Shown here in pieces: positions 1 to 9,500 of a stretch of DNA of 64,000 nucleotides. The notes below the pieces were generated by a model, which was given only the letters and a program-made list of their open reading frames with translations, had not been told where the DNA came from and ran no database searches. The DNA is taken from the NCBI RefSeq assembly GCF_000380245.2, contig NZ_HG428741.1:1751761-1815760 (forward strand). The letters run 5' to 3'. Within the stretch, counting starts at the first letter, position 1. Each line of letters starts with the position of its first letter. Source of the stretch: Bacillus massiliigorillae (lineage in GTDB: Bacteria; Bacillota; Bacilli; Bacillales; DSM-1321). Both the position numbers and the translations under genes were made by a program.

Positions 1-42
1 ATAAAAAACAGTGAGCATTAAATATACTCACTGTTTTTTTAC
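1..42 (-). terminator. Rho-independent terminator of the HAD phosphatase gene
   Basis: Arms AAAAAACAGTGAG and CTCACTGTTTTTT enclose an 11-base loop. The gene on the minus strand stops at 55, so this hairpin lies directly downstream of it. The A and T runs on the two sides let it work in both directions. Confidence 0.85.
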
Positions 43-54
43 GTTATATGAAAT

Positions 55-876
55 TTATGCTGTAACTAATTGTTTCAATACAAACTCATCTACAACCTTT
101 GCAACACCATCATTCATGTTTGAATCAGTTACATAATTCGCTACTGCTTTAATATCGTCAGGTGCATTGCCCATAGCAACACCAAGACCAGCAAATTCAA
201 TCATCGCTAAATCATTATAACTATCACCAATGGCAATTACTTCTTCACGTTTAATTCCACAAACCTGTATTAAATGATTTAAACTTGTACCTTTTGTTAC
301 TCCTTGCTCAGTAAACTCTAGGAAATATGGTTTCGAGCGCATAACACTAAACTTATGACTCAATTCCTCTTGAAGCTTTGTTTCTACTACTTTAAGTTTT
401 TCCGGCTCATCTACCATTAAAGCCTTAACAACTGGCTCATATACAGCCTCTTTAAATTGTTCTACCAACGTAATTGGTAAACCAGTAAGTTCAGATTCAA
501 TCGTTGTAAATGGATTTTCGTCTTCTGTAATAATTTCATCACCTACGTATGTATGAATAAATACATCCTCACGGCGACTTATTTCATACAGGTTGTGAAC
601 ATTCTCACATGATAAAGTGCTGCTAAAGATTTCTTCAGTAGTTTGACAATTTATAATTTTACCTCCGTTAAAAGAAAGAATATAGCTTCCATATTTCGAA
701 AGTGAAAGTTCTTCAGCAATATGCTTCATTCCGTATGTTGGGCGACCTGATGCGAGTACAACCTTAACACCTATTTCCTGTGCATCCATAAGCGCTTGCT
801 TTGTACGAGGTGAGATTGTTTGGTCATCGCGAAGTAATGTATCGTCTAAATCTAAAACTATCATTTTGTAAGTCAT
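55..876 (-). CDS. HAD-superfamily (Cof-type) phosphatase
   Basis: Probable cytosolic sugar-phosphate or nucleotide phosphatase of 273 residues, the usual length for the Cof/YidA subfamily. HAD motif I is DLDDT at residues 9-13 with the nucleophilic Asp. Motif II is the Ser of LASGRP near 43. The C-terminal GDSYNDLAMIEFAG near 218 is motif IV, with the metal-binding Asp pair, and the conserved Lys of motif III lies upstream (KGTSLNHL). The C2-type cap lies between motifs II and III. The ATG is preceded by AAAGGAACG. The gene stands alone with its own terminator. The substrate cannot be deduced, because members of this family are promiscuous. Confidence 0.9.
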   Translation of the reverse strand: MTYKMIVLDLDDTLLRDDQTISPRTKQALMDAQEIGVKVVLASGRPTYGMKHIAEELSLSKYGSYILSFNGGKIINCQTTEEIFSSTLSCENVHNLYEISRREDVFIHTYVGDEIITEDENPFTTIESELTGLPITLVEQFKEAVYEPVVKALMVDEPEKLKVVETKLQEELSHKFSVMRSKPYFLEFTEQGVTKGTSLNHLIQVCGIKREEVIAIGDSYNDLAMIEFAGLGVAMGNAPDDIKAVANYVTDSNMNDGVAKVVDEFVLKQLVTA

Positions 877-1092
877 GTTGTCGTTCCTTTCTTATTGCAC
901 AATATATTTAATCCTACTATAAAGTACAAAGAAATGGATGCGAAAAACAAATTATTTTCTTGCTAGATAATGGTTACAGTGTAGGAGTTTTTCCATGTTT
1001 ATTAGAAATAGTTTATATCTTACTAAATTCATGTAACTTTATTTACGACTCAAACGAATAATAGTTAAGCACTCTAACAAGGAGGGAAAGAA

Positions 1093-1632
1093 TTGGTTGA
1101 TTTAGATAACTTGGAAAACAGCATTATCAGGATTTATAACAGCTACTATAAAGATGTTTACAGATTTCTCATTTGTTTCTCTGGTAACCAAAATGATGCT
1201 GAGGATATGACACAGGAGGTATTCATCCGTGTACTTAATAATTTATCTAACTATAATTCTAGCCAAAACCTTAAAACATGGGTTTTTTCCATAGCAAAAC
1301 ATGTAGCAATCGACCATTATAGAAAGAATCGATTGGTTTCTATTTTGAAAAAAGGATTTTTCAATCAAATGAAAGCGATTGAGTTAGATCCAAATGAAGT
1401 GATTGAACAAAATGAAATCAAAAATCTTGTACATGAAGCCATAGCCAAACTAAAACCACATTATCGAATAATTGTCATTCTTCGCGGAATCAATGAGTTT
1501 TCTATAAAGGAAACCTCAAGAATCCTTCAATGTAGTGAATCTAAGGTAAAGGTGACTTATCACCGAGCATTAAAAGAGTTGAAAAGAAAAATAAATATTG
1601 ATGCAGAGGGGGTAATAAGCAATGCTAACTGA
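1093..1632 (+). CDS. ECF-type RNA polymerase sigma factor
   Basis: Group 4 sigma factor of 179 residues. Region 2 spans about residues 12-78 (DAEDMTQEVFIRVLNN, then TWVFSIAKHVAIDHYRK, typical of sigma-2.2 to 2.4). Region 4 spans about 113-167 with the HTH SIKETSRILQCSESKVKVTYHRAL. The start is TTG, seven bases after GGAGGG. The gene overlaps the next one by 11 bp, the usual arrangement for an ECF sigma factor and its anti-sigma factor. It resembles the SigX/SigV/SigM type of Bacillus, but no named orthologue can be assigned. No clear ECF-type autoregulatory promoter was found upstream. Confidence 0.92.
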   Translation: MVDLDNLENSIIRIYNSYYKDVYRFLICFSGNQNDAEDMTQEVFIRVLNNLSNYNSSQNLKTWVFSIAKHVAIDHYRKNRLVSILKKGFFNQMKAIELDPNEVIEQNEIKNLVHEAIAKLKPHYRIIVILRGINEFSIKETSRILQCSESKVKVTYHRALKELKRKINIDAEGVISNAN

Positions 1633-2518
1633 TCAAGATTTACATAATTGTATGAAAGAAAGCTATCCTCTTAATCCAAGTAATGAATTTATTTCATCAA
1701 CTGAAGCTATACTTCGAGAATCTGCTCGGAAAATGAATAAGAAAAGAAAGATTAAAAGGTTTACAATCACTTCAAGTACATTCCTTCTAACTGCGTTGGT
1801 TATTTCATGGTTTTTCTTTTTTAGTGGCCAAGATGTATTCAATTCGAACGCAAATTATATATCATCCACAGCTACTGGTCCAAACCCAATCATTTATATT
1901 TATCACACACACAATACTGAATCCTTCCTACCAGAATTAGATGAACAAAAACCATTTAACGCTTCTCATAATCAAAAGAACATTACATTGGTAGGAAAGT
2001 ACTTCAGCCTGGCTTTAAAACAACGAAATATCAATTCCATACAGGATCAAAGTGATATAACGGCAATAGTAAAAGAACGAAATCTAGTTTTTAAAGATAT
2101 GTATACCATTTCAAGAGAATCTTTCACACAAACAATAAAGGATAATCCCAGCATTAAAATGGCATTTGATATTCATCGTGATTCAGGAGAAAGGGATAAC
2201 ACAGCCGTTCGAATAAATGGAAAAGAATACGCAAAGATTTTCTTCACCGTTTCTAAATCAACTCACGATTATAAGGAAAATTATAAGTTAGCTAAGTTTC
2301 TACACAAGAAAATAGAAGAAAAATACCCTGGATTATCACGTGGTGTTGAAAGTCTTTCTAAAGGAAACGGTCATGAAGGGATATACAACCAAGATTTGAT
2401 GAGCAAAACTCTTTTGTTAAACATTGGTGGGCAAAATAATACATTTGAAGAGACTTACCGAACGGTAGATGCCTTAGCAGATATCATTAGTGAAAATATC
2501 GAAACACTTATTAAGTGA
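1622..2518 (+). CDS. Membrane-anchored SpoIIP-domain protein, probable anti-sigma factor
   Basis: 298 residues. A charged N-terminal segment of about 45 residues is followed by one transmembrane helix (about 47-67), then an extracytoplasmic SpoIIP-type domain from about 88 to the end. SpoIIP is a peptidoglycan amidase/endopeptidase of engulfment. Metal-site elements are visible: HTHNTESF (His95, Glu100) and DIHRD (His185). In the C-terminal motif, which normally reads L-I-E-V-G-G, this protein has LLLNIGG, so the expected catalytic Glu is Asn267. The 11-bp overlap with the ECF sigma gene and the short cytoplasmic N-terminus suggest an anti-sigma factor whose outer domain senses the wall. That role is inferred from context. 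The Asn substitution suggests a binding rather than a cleaving domain. Confidence 0.75.
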   Translation: MLTDQDLHNCMKESYPLNPSNEFISSTEAILRESARKMNKKRKIKRFTITSSTFLLTALVISWFFFFSGQDVFNSNANYISSTATGPNPIIYIYHTHNTESFLPELDEQKPFNASHNQKNITLVGKYFSLALKQRNINSIQDQSDITAIVKERNLVFKDMYTISRESFTQTIKDNPSIKMAFDIHRDSGERDNTAVRINGKEYAKIFFTVSKSTHDYKENYKLAKFLHKKIEEKYPGLSRGVESLSKGNGHEGIYNQDLMSKTLLLNIGGQNNTFEETYRTVDALADIISENIETLIK

Positions 2519-2537
2519 TGATTTTTTAGATTCTTTT

Positions 2538-2586
2538 ATAGCGCTAAAAATAAGAGGAAACACGTGTTTTTAGCGCTATTTTTTTG
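2538..2586 (+). terminator. Rho-independent terminator after the sigma/SpoIIP operon
   Basis: A 13-bp stem pairs ATAGCGCTAAAAA with TTTTTAGCGCTAT and is followed by seven T residues. It ends the ECF sigma/anti-sigma transcript. Confidence 0.9.
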
Positions 2587-2705
2587 ATTACAACTTATTC
2601 TATTAATTCATTTGTCCTATTGATATATATTTAGATAGAACTATTTACAAAATTTTCTGATAATTTAATATTAATAGAGAGATTACCAAATAGAGGAGGA
2701 AGAAT

Positions 2706-4091
2706 ATGTATCGTAAATCCATATCAGCAATATTAGCACTTGGATTAGTTCTATCATCAGGATCGGCCTACGCACAAGTAAAAAGTGCTCCTAACGAGCA
2801 TTCAGCTGTAGCATTTGATAATAAAGTTATCAAAAAAATTAATGCAGACAATATGTACAACACGATTGCTTATTTATCAGAGCAACCTAGAGCAGCAGGA
2901 ACGGAAGGAGAATATAAAGCTGTAAAATATATAGAAAACCAGTTTAAGAGTTTCGGGTTAGAAACTACTATTCAGCCGTTCCCAATATATGATACACAAA
3001 TCAATCATGTCATTGTCAAAATAAATGGCACTGATATAAAGGAAAAGCCAAACCCATTTAGTGGTAGTATAAGCAAACAAGTAACAGCACCACTCGTTAA
3101 TATAGGAAAAGCGTTTCCAGAAGAAATTGGTGATTTAACAGGAAAAATCGCACTCATTGAACGTGGCAATATCACATTTACTGAAAAAGTACAAAATGCC
3201 TTAGATAAAGGTGCCGTTGGTGTCTTAATGTACAACAACAGCTCATCAGGTAATTTTTCTGGACAAGTTCAAGACGGACAAAATATCCCTGCAGTAGCTA
3301 TTACAAGAGCTACTGGATTACAGTTAGTTGAACAACTAAAAACAACAGAAGTTGTAGCTACGTTAGATGTTGATATCGAAAAAATAGAAAAAACATCTTA
3401 TAACGTTATTGCTTCACTGAAACCAAATAAAAACAAAGATACGGGACAAATCGTAATGGTTGGTGCACATCACGATTCTGTACCAGTAGGTCCTGGAGCA
3501 AATGATGATGCCTCAGGAGTATCAGTCGTTCTTGAACTAGCAAGAATTTTATCCAAAACTCCTGTTGATACAGAAATACGTTTCGTCACTTTCGGTGCTG
3601 AAGAAAGAGGATTGCTTGGATCATACTATTATGCTAATTCCCTTTCAAAAGATGAAGTACCTCGTATTCAAGCCCATTTCCAAATGGATATGGTTGGTAG
3701 TAAAGATGCAGGAGGAGATAATCCTTTCGGCGGATTCATCATGTATACACTTGATGGTAAGAAAAACCTGGTAACCGATTTAGGTGCAGCCGCAGCCGTA
3801 AGAATTCGATCAGAAAACATTTCTTATGGACAAGTAGGTCGCAGTGACCATCAACCTTTCCATGAATTAGGTATCCCTTCAGCTGTATTTACCCATGCAC
3901 CTTTAGAAGCTGCGTATCACAAACCTACTGATACACTAGATAAAATCAGCAAAGAAAAACTACAACAAGTTGCTGAGGTCATTGGTGCATCTGTATATCA
4001 AATTGCTCGCCCTGATACACCAGCATTAGTCAACGCAACAGTCGCTCAAGAACTAGTAGATTATTCTTTTGAAAACCGACCAATAGATTAA
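2706..4091 (+). CDS. Secreted M28-family zinc aminopeptidase with PA domain (YwaD-like)
   Basis: 461 residues, close to B. subtilis YwaD. A Sec signal peptide covers residues 1-24 (cleavage after AYA). A protease-associated domain lies at about 115-215 within the peptidase. Co-catalytic zinc ligands of clan MH are visible: His255/Asp257 in GAHHDSV, Asp267 in NDDASG, the Glu299-Glu300 pair of GAEERG (catalytic base plus ligand), Asp328 in MDMVG, and a His in the C-terminal THAP segment. It probably removes N-terminal residues from extracellular peptides. The start follows AGAGGAGGAAGA. It is monocistronic. Confidence 0.9.
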   Translation: MYRKSISAILALGLVLSSGSAYAQVKSAPNEHSAVAFDNKVIKKINADNMYNTIAYLSEQPRAAGTEGEYKAVKYIENQFKSFGLETTIQPFPIYDTQINHVIVKINGTDIKEKPNPFSGSISKQVTAPLVNIGKAFPEEIGDLTGKIALIERGNITFTEKVQNALDKGAVGVLMYNNSSSGNFSGQVQDGQNIPAVAITRATGLQLVEQLKTTEVVATLDVDIEKIEKTSYNVIASLKPNKNKDTGQIVMVGAHHDSVPVGPGANDDASGVSVVLELARILSKTPVDTEIRFVTFGAEERGLLGSYYYANSLSKDEVPRIQAHFQMDMVGSKDAGGDNPFGGFIMYTLDGKKNLVTDLGAAAAVRIRSENISYGQVGRSDHQPFHELGIPSAVFTHAPLEAAYHKPTDTLDKISKEKLQQVAEVIGASVYQIARPDTPALVNATVAQELVDYSFENRPID

Positions 4092-4101
4092 TAGAAATTC
4101 T

Positions 4102-4138
4102 GACCCATTAAGAATTATTTATCTTAATGGGTTTTTTA
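4102..4138 (+). terminator. Rho-independent terminator of the aminopeptidase gene
   Basis: Stem ACCCATTAAGA/TCTTAATGGGT followed by TTTTTTATT. The remaining AT-rich stretch to 4427 contains no gene and must hold the promoter of the next operon, but no single convincing -35/-10 pair stands out. Confidence 0.88.
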
Positions 4139-4427
4139 TTTATATAAATTGTATAAGCTACCACAAAAACTAAAGAGTGACAAAGAAAAAGAGAAGGATT
4201 CATAAGAAGTCCCTGTTCTAGAAACCTAAATTCATATAAAAATATAATGCTTTTCACTTATCAAAAGAATGATTATTTTATACTATAAAAATTAAACGGT
4301 TATTCAGAATTTACGGATTATGGTAACATAAACAAAATATACATTATATATACTTTTCCCAAAATCTTGTACAACAAAGTAAGGAGATGTGACTCATTGT
4401 TACTTATATAAAATGGAGGGAGTAAAT

Positions 4428-6062
4428 ATGGAAACAGCAAAATATCAGAAAATGTTTTATAAGCAAATGCAAGAAAAGTTTCAACAATGGGAAAATCAAC
4501 AGTTTATTACTGAACAAGAACTATACGTGTTCCTGCATAGTTTAAAAGGGACTGCTGGATCAATTGGTTTAAATGAACTTTCTACTATTTCAACTCAAAA
4601 AATAACACCATTACAAGAAAATGAACAGAAACAATGGGAAAAATCAAAATGGAAAAGTTACCTCGCTCCCTTAATTGAAGGAAGTGATTTTTATATAAGA
4701 AATGCAGATATATCTAATGAACCATTAATCGAAGCACATCTTATTGAAAATGAATTAGAACAAGATTTTATCCTTGTTATCGATGATGATATCGTATTTA
4801 TTACATTTATTAAAGAACTATTAGAAAAAGAAGGATTCTCTGTTATTATTGCAAATAATGGAAAACGAGGACTTGAGTTTATATATGAATTAAAGCCTGC
4901 TATTGTATTTATTGATGTGTTATTACCAGATATAAACGGATTCACCATTTTAGAAGATATTATCAAAAAAATAAAAAAAGAGCATATTGTAGTTACAATG
5001 ATTAGTGCTGACAATAGTAAACAAAACGTCATTCGAGCTTATAATTCTGGTGCAACTGATTTCATTACAAAACCCATTGATAAAGATGTATTAATTTCAT
5101 ACGTAACAAATCGAATTAATAATAAAAACGATATTGAGCAATCCATTATTATCGATGAATTAACGCAAATGTTTAATCGTAAATACATGAATGCTCGTCT
5201 TCATCAATTAATCCAACAGTATAGTAGAAAAAATGAATCATTTGCAGTCGCCATTGTTGATTTAGATTATTTCAAAAAAATAAATGATACGTATGGCCAT
5301 CTAGTAGGGGATGATGTACTACAAGGTTTTGCAAGTTTAATCAAGAAGATTAAGCGAGACCAAGATATAGCCTGTCGTTATGGTGGAGAAGAATTTGTCA
5401 TTTTACTACCTAATAGTACAGAGCGTCATGCCTATATATTCCTTGAACGAGTTCGTGAAAACTTGGTTTCAAAATATTTTTCCGCAAATGATATTAACTT
5501 TCAGGTAACCTTTTCGGCTGGAGTTGTAGGAGCAAATAGAAACAATCTTCATTCAGAAAAACTATTAGAAGAGGCCGATCAAGCACTTTATACTGCGAAA
5601 CAATACGGTAGAAATAAAACGATTATTTATAAATCAGATTTGAAAGAAGTAACTCAACGCAGCAAGATTAAAATCATAATAGTCGATGATGTGTTTATTG
5701 TTCGAGAAATGATTATCAAACATTTCTCTTTATGGAAGCCAATAGACAAATATGATATCGAATTGCTCGAATTCAGTGATGGGCAAAGTTTCTTAAAATC
5801 GAATTGGTATAACCCAGAAACAAAATATATTATTTTGCTGGATGTTATGATGCCTCATTTAAATGGCTTTGATGTTCTAACTATATTAAGAAATAAATAT
5901 TCTTCCGATCAAGTTTTCATTTCAATGCTAACTAGTCGAAAAAGTGAAAAGCACGTTATTCAAGCATTGGAGTATGGAGCTGATGATTATATTGCAAAAC
6001 CTTTTGACATTCAAGATTTATCAGATCGACTAATACGCATTATTAAGCGAGTTTTTATTTAA
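4428..6062 (+). CDS. HPt-REC-GGDEF-REC diguanylate cyclase
   Basis: Cytosolic protein of 544 residues that should make cyclic di-GMP from two GTP under phosphorelay control. The order is: HPt-like helix with HSLKGTAGSIG (His37); receiver 1 (about 113-230, Asp163 in FIDVLLP); GGDEF domain (about 240-410) with an intact GGEEF loop at 319-323 and an RxxD inhibitory site (RDQD, 310-313) exactly five residues before it; receiver 2 (about 425-542, Asp472 in LLDVMMP). The start is the ATG at 4428 after GGAGGG. An in-frame GTG at 4389 sits only two bases after its purine run and is unlikely. It is first in an operon with a receiver and a hybrid kinase that could supply phosphate. Confidence 0.88.
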   Translation: METAKYQKMFYKQMQEKFQQWENQQFITEQELYVFLHSLKGTAGSIGLNELSTISTQKITPLQENEQKQWEKSKWKSYLAPLIEGSDFYIRNADISNEPLIEAHLIENELEQDFILVIDDDIVFITFIKELLEKEGFSVIIANNGKRGLEFIYELKPAIVFIDVLLPDINGFTILEDIIKKIKKEHIVVTMISADNSKQNVIRAYNSGATDFITKPIDKDVLISYVTNRINNKNDIEQSIIIDELTQMFNRKYMNARLHQLIQQYSRKNESFAVAIVDLDYFKKINDTYGHLVGDDVLQGFASLIKKIKRDQDIACRYGGEEFVILLPNSTERHAYIFLERVRENLVSKYFSANDINFQVTFSAGVVGANRNNLHSEKLLEEADQALYTAKQYGRNKTIIYKSDLKEVTQRSKIKIIIVDDVFIVREMIIKHFSLWKPIDKYDIELLEFSDGQSFLKSNWYNPETKYIILLDVMMPHLNGFDVLTILRNKYSSDQVFISMLTSRKSEKHVIQALEYGADDYIAKPFDIQDLSDRLIRIIKRVFI

Positions 6063-6086
6063 TGAAACAAAAAAGGGGAAAGATAA

Positions 6087-6449
6087 ATGAAACGATTATT
6101 AGTAGTAGACGATGAAGAAATCTTGCGTATGCTCATTTGTGATACGTTAGAAGACTTAGGATACGAAATTGACGAAGCTGAAATGGGAGAAGAGGCACTG
6201 ACAAAAATCAGTCAAACAAAATATGACTTATTAATTTTAGATTATATGATGCCTAACTTAACGGGGATTGAAGTAATCGAAAGGATACCTGCTGAAATAA
6301 AACAAATCATGCCCATCCTAATGCTTACTGCAAAAGCGCAAGAAGCAGACCGCCAAGCGGTTTTAGATAAAGGCGCTGATTATTTCATGTCAAAGCCTTT
6401 TAGTCCTGTCGATTTAGTGAAAGTAGTAGAGGAAATTATGAATGCGTAA
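6087..6449 (+). CDS. Single-domain CheY-like response regulator
   Basis: 120 residues, a receiver domain only. The acidic pocket is Asp8-Asp9 (VVDDEE), the phosphoacceptor is Asp52 (LILDYMMP), and the Thr and Lys switch residues are in MLTAKA and MSKPFS. There is no output domain, so it probably shuttles phosphate, as stand-alone receivers do in sporulation and c-di-GMP relays. It starts 25 bp after the diguanylate cyclase, behind AAAAGGGGAAAG, and overlaps the following kinase gene by 8 bp, so the three genes are almost certainly co-transcribed and translationally coupled. Confidence 0.9.
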   Translation: MKRLLVVDDEEILRMLICDTLEDLGYEIDEAEMGEEALTKISQTKYDLLILDYMMPNLTGIEVIERIPAEIKQIMPILMLTAKAQEADRQAVLDKGADYFMSKPFSPVDLVKVVEEIMNA

Positions 6450-9309
6450 ACCCCTACCACTGTTCACTAAAAGCATCCGTAATACATTTTTAAAAACGAT
6501 TCTGTCTTTGACGGTTGTAATCTTTATTGTTTTACTTGCTTTTTTTCTTTATGTAGATTCGATTAATGAAAATCTAAAGAAAGAGCGAGAATTAGTCCGT
6601 GACAAAGCTAAGATTGTAGCTGATTTAGAAGATAGCTTTAATGGTATTTTCTTTCGAGCAAGAGGATATTACGCATTTCAAGATAAACAAGAGCTTAAAC
6701 TACTCTACGATAATTTAGAAAAATTCGATAAGCAATTAAGCAAGTTTTCTAAACTAAAAATGACCAGTGAAGAACTGACTCTATATAATAGCCTTGTTAA
6801 TTTCCATTCAGATTATAAGAATAATATTCTTCCAAAGGCAATTGACTATATCAATAATAATGACTATGAAGGTTTACGCAAGCTTTCTAGTAGCGGAACG
6901 AATACACTTGTCAATAACTTTGTAGCTTATGCCAAGAACTATAAAAACAAAACTGATGATGAATTAAACCAAATAACCGTTACAACAATAGAAAAAGCGC
7001 AGCAATTTACATTACTCGCTTTAATGATAAGCGGGCTCATCCTAATATTAATTTCTATCATAATGTGGCGAGTTCTTCATAATCTTATTCGTCCAGTCGA
7101 GTTTTTAACATCTGCTACTAAAGCCATTCAAAGTGGTGAGCCTTTTGAACTTGGTACATTTGTTAATCGAGAGGACGAAATAGGTATTTTATCGCACTCC
7201 TTTCAATCTATGTCGAAGTCAATACAAGAAAAAGAAGAAGTACTTATGGCTCAAAACGAAGAACTTACTGCTCAGCAATCTGAACTTCAAGATAATCAAG
7301 AGCAGTTACAGAATTCACTTAATCGATTAGAGAAATACAATCAGCTAAATCATGCATTAACGTTTACACTAAGTAAAAAGAAATTGGTTAGTGAAGTTCA
7401 CAAATATTTAAATGAAATCAATAATTTTGATTCAAGTATTATGTATCTATTAGAAACAAATGTTTATGATTCGAAAGGGCTATCGGAGAAAACGACACAA
7501 CAACTTGTTGGTCATTTAGATGACGATAAACGTGCACGACTGGAGGAAGAGAAATCTTTTGTGATAAAGCGGGAAGTAACACCTATAGCACAAGGAATAG
7601 CTAATGAATCCTATTTTTGCTATGACCTATATGCTTCTGTATTAAATTCGAAAGGAAAGCTAGTTGCAGTTTTGATGGGTACGAAAGAAGGACGTACCAT
7701 TACGCTACAGGAGCTTGATGAAATAAACGGTTTAATGAATCGGGTATCTCTAGCGTTTGAACGTATTTTAATGTATGAAGAGGTTGAACGTTCGCGTCAA
7801 CTAAATCAGGATATTATCGATAATGTAAATGAAGGAATTCAGCTCGTATCTAAAACAGGTGATATTATACAAGTCAATAATTCACTTTGCAATCTCGTTC
7901 GTTGTGATAATTGGCTATCTGGACATACAATTCAAAAGGAAGCATGGTTAAATCACTTCATCACTATTGGAGGTCAAACAGAAGAGTTAACTACTTTTTT
8001 CAAAAATGCCATTTCAGATAAATTCGAAGAAACAAGAAAAACCCGTTATTCTATTTCCCGTGAATACACTCTATTCGTCGAAGTATATGCAACTAGCGTA
8101 TTCGAAAATAATGAGAAAGTTGGCACGATATTTGTACATCGGGATATAACAAGAGAATATGAAGTCGATCAAATGAAATCCGAGCTAGTAAGTACTGTCA
8201 GTCATGAACTACGTACGCCACTATCTAGTGTACTTGGTTTTACGGAACTTTTACTTACAAAGAGCTTAAAGCCTGAACGACAAAAGAAATATATTGAAAC
8301 CATTCATAAAGAAGCGAAACGTCTTACGAATTTAATTAATGATTTTCTTGATTTGCAACGAATGGAATCTGGTAAGCAAGAATACAACCTTCAAAAACTC
8401 GCATTTGATGAGCTAGCAATAGACATTGTTAATCGTTTTAGACATGAAAGGAACCATAGTGTTCACTTGATTGACAAAGCGAGATATGTTGCTGTAAAAG
8501 CAGATCAAGAGCGCATCGTGCAAGTATTTATGAACTTAATTGGAAATGCCATTAAGTTTTCACCAGCGGGTGGAGATGTAGTTATTTCTCTTGAAAACAA
8601 TAAAGATACACTTCAAATAAGCATTAAAGATAAAGGAATTGGCATTCCAGCAAATGATGTATCGAATTTATTCCAGAAATTCAAGAGAATTGATAATAGT
8701 TCTCGAAGAAAAATTGGTGGTACGGGCCTAGGTTTAGCCATTAGTAAAGAAATTATCGCAAAACATGGTGGAGAGATTTGGATTGAATCGGAAGAAGGTC
8801 ATGGAACTACAGTTTACTTCACTTTACCGCTTATAAACAGCATTCTTAATGAACAAGGTGGTAAATTAGATAATTTATCTAATCAACAGAACGGCTTGAA
8901 TGTCATGATTGTTGAGGATGATTTAAGTTTAGCATTGCTTTTATCTGAGGAATTAAAAAGTAAAGGTTATACAGTAATACATCATTATCATCCTCAGCGT
9001 GCTTTCGAAGATGCTCTTCACATACCGCTGCTTGGTATCATCATAGACCTTATGTTAGGAGAAGAAATGAATGGTTGGGATTTAGTTCAAAAATTAAAAG
9101 AAACCGAGCAAACGAACGATATTCCCATTATTATTTCATCAGCCTTCGATAAATCAAAAGATAAAATGGAAAAATATAAAATTGAGAAGTATTTAACAAA
9201 GCCTTATCCACCTGAAGAGCTTTCTAATGTTTTAACTAGTTTCCTAGTGTCCGAATCACGTCATGGTAATGTAATCTTTCCAAAAACGGAAGAAGAAGAA
9301 AAAGTGTAG
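6442..9309 (+). CDS. Hybrid sensor histidine kinase (CHASE3-like, HAMP, GAF, PAS, HisKA, HATPase, REC)
   Basis: 955 residues. Transmembrane helices at about 14-34 and 189-210 bracket a helical extracytoplasmic sensor of the CHASE3/four-helix type. A HAMP domain (212-265) and a coiled coil rich in Glu and Gln (260-300) follow. Next are a GAF-like region (about 300-445) and a PAS domain (about 455-575). HisKA carries His588 in SHELRTPLSS. The ATPase domain has NLIGNAIKF, DKGIGIP and GGTGLGL. A C-terminal receiver (about 835-945) has Asp869 in IIIDLML. It should autophosphorylate on His588 and pass phosphate through its own receiver, the upstream CheY-like protein and the HPt of the diguanylate cyclase. 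The signal is unknown. Confidence 0.9.
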   Translation: MRKPLPLFTKSIRNTFLKTILSLTVVIFIVLLAFFLYVDSINENLKKERELVRDKAKIVADLEDSFNGIFFRARGYYAFQDKQELKLLYDNLEKFDKQLSKFSKLKMTSEELTLYNSLVNFHSDYKNNILPKAIDYINNNDYEGLRKLSSSGTNTLVNNFVAYAKNYKNKTDDELNQITVTTIEKAQQFTLLALMISGLILILISIIMWRVLHNLIRPVEFLTSATKAIQSGEPFELGTFVNREDEIGILSHSFQSMSKSIQEKEEVLMAQNEELTAQQSELQDNQEQLQNSLNRLEKYNQLNHALTFTLSKKKLVSEVHKYLNEINNFDSSIMYLLETNVYDSKGLSEKTTQQLVGHLDDDKRARLEEEKSFVIKREVTPIAQGIANESYFCYDLYASVLNSKGKLVAVLMGTKEGRTITLQELDEINGLMNRVSLAFERILMYEEVERSRQLNQDIIDNVNEGIQLVSKTGDIIQVNNSLCNLVRCDNWLSGHTIQKEAWLNHFITIGGQTEELTTFFKNAISDKFEETRKTRYSISREYTLFVEVYATSVFENNEKVGTIFVHRDITREYEVDQMKSELVSTVSHELRTPLSSVLGFTELLLTKSLKPERQKKYIETIHKEAKRLTNLINDFLDLQRMESGKQEYNLQKLAFDELAIDIVNRFRHERNHSVHLIDKARYVAVKADQERIVQVFMNLIGNAIKFSPAGGDVVISLENNKDTLQISIKDKGIGIPANDVSNLFQKFKRIDNSSRRKIGGTGLGLAISKEIIAKHGGEIWIESEEGHGTTVYFTLPLINSILNEQGGKLDNLSNQQNGLNVMIVEDDLSLALLLSEELKSKGYTVIHHYHPQRAFEDALHIPLLGIIIDLMLGEEMNGWDLVQKLKETEQTNDIPIIISSAFDKSKDKMEKYKIEKYLTKPYPPEELSNVLTSFLVSESRHGNVIFPKTEEEEKV

Positions 9310-9500
9310 ATTATATAGAGTTTATTAAAAATTTTCACATCCTAATTGGTAAATTTGCTACAAAAAACAATATTACGCTATTGTAACAAATATTAAAAAG
9401 ATTATATATTTCTTTATTTTGGCACTTAGTTCATGTATTCTATGTAATAGTCCATATGAATTCAACTAGGTAAGTCATAATATATTAGGATGTGAAGATT

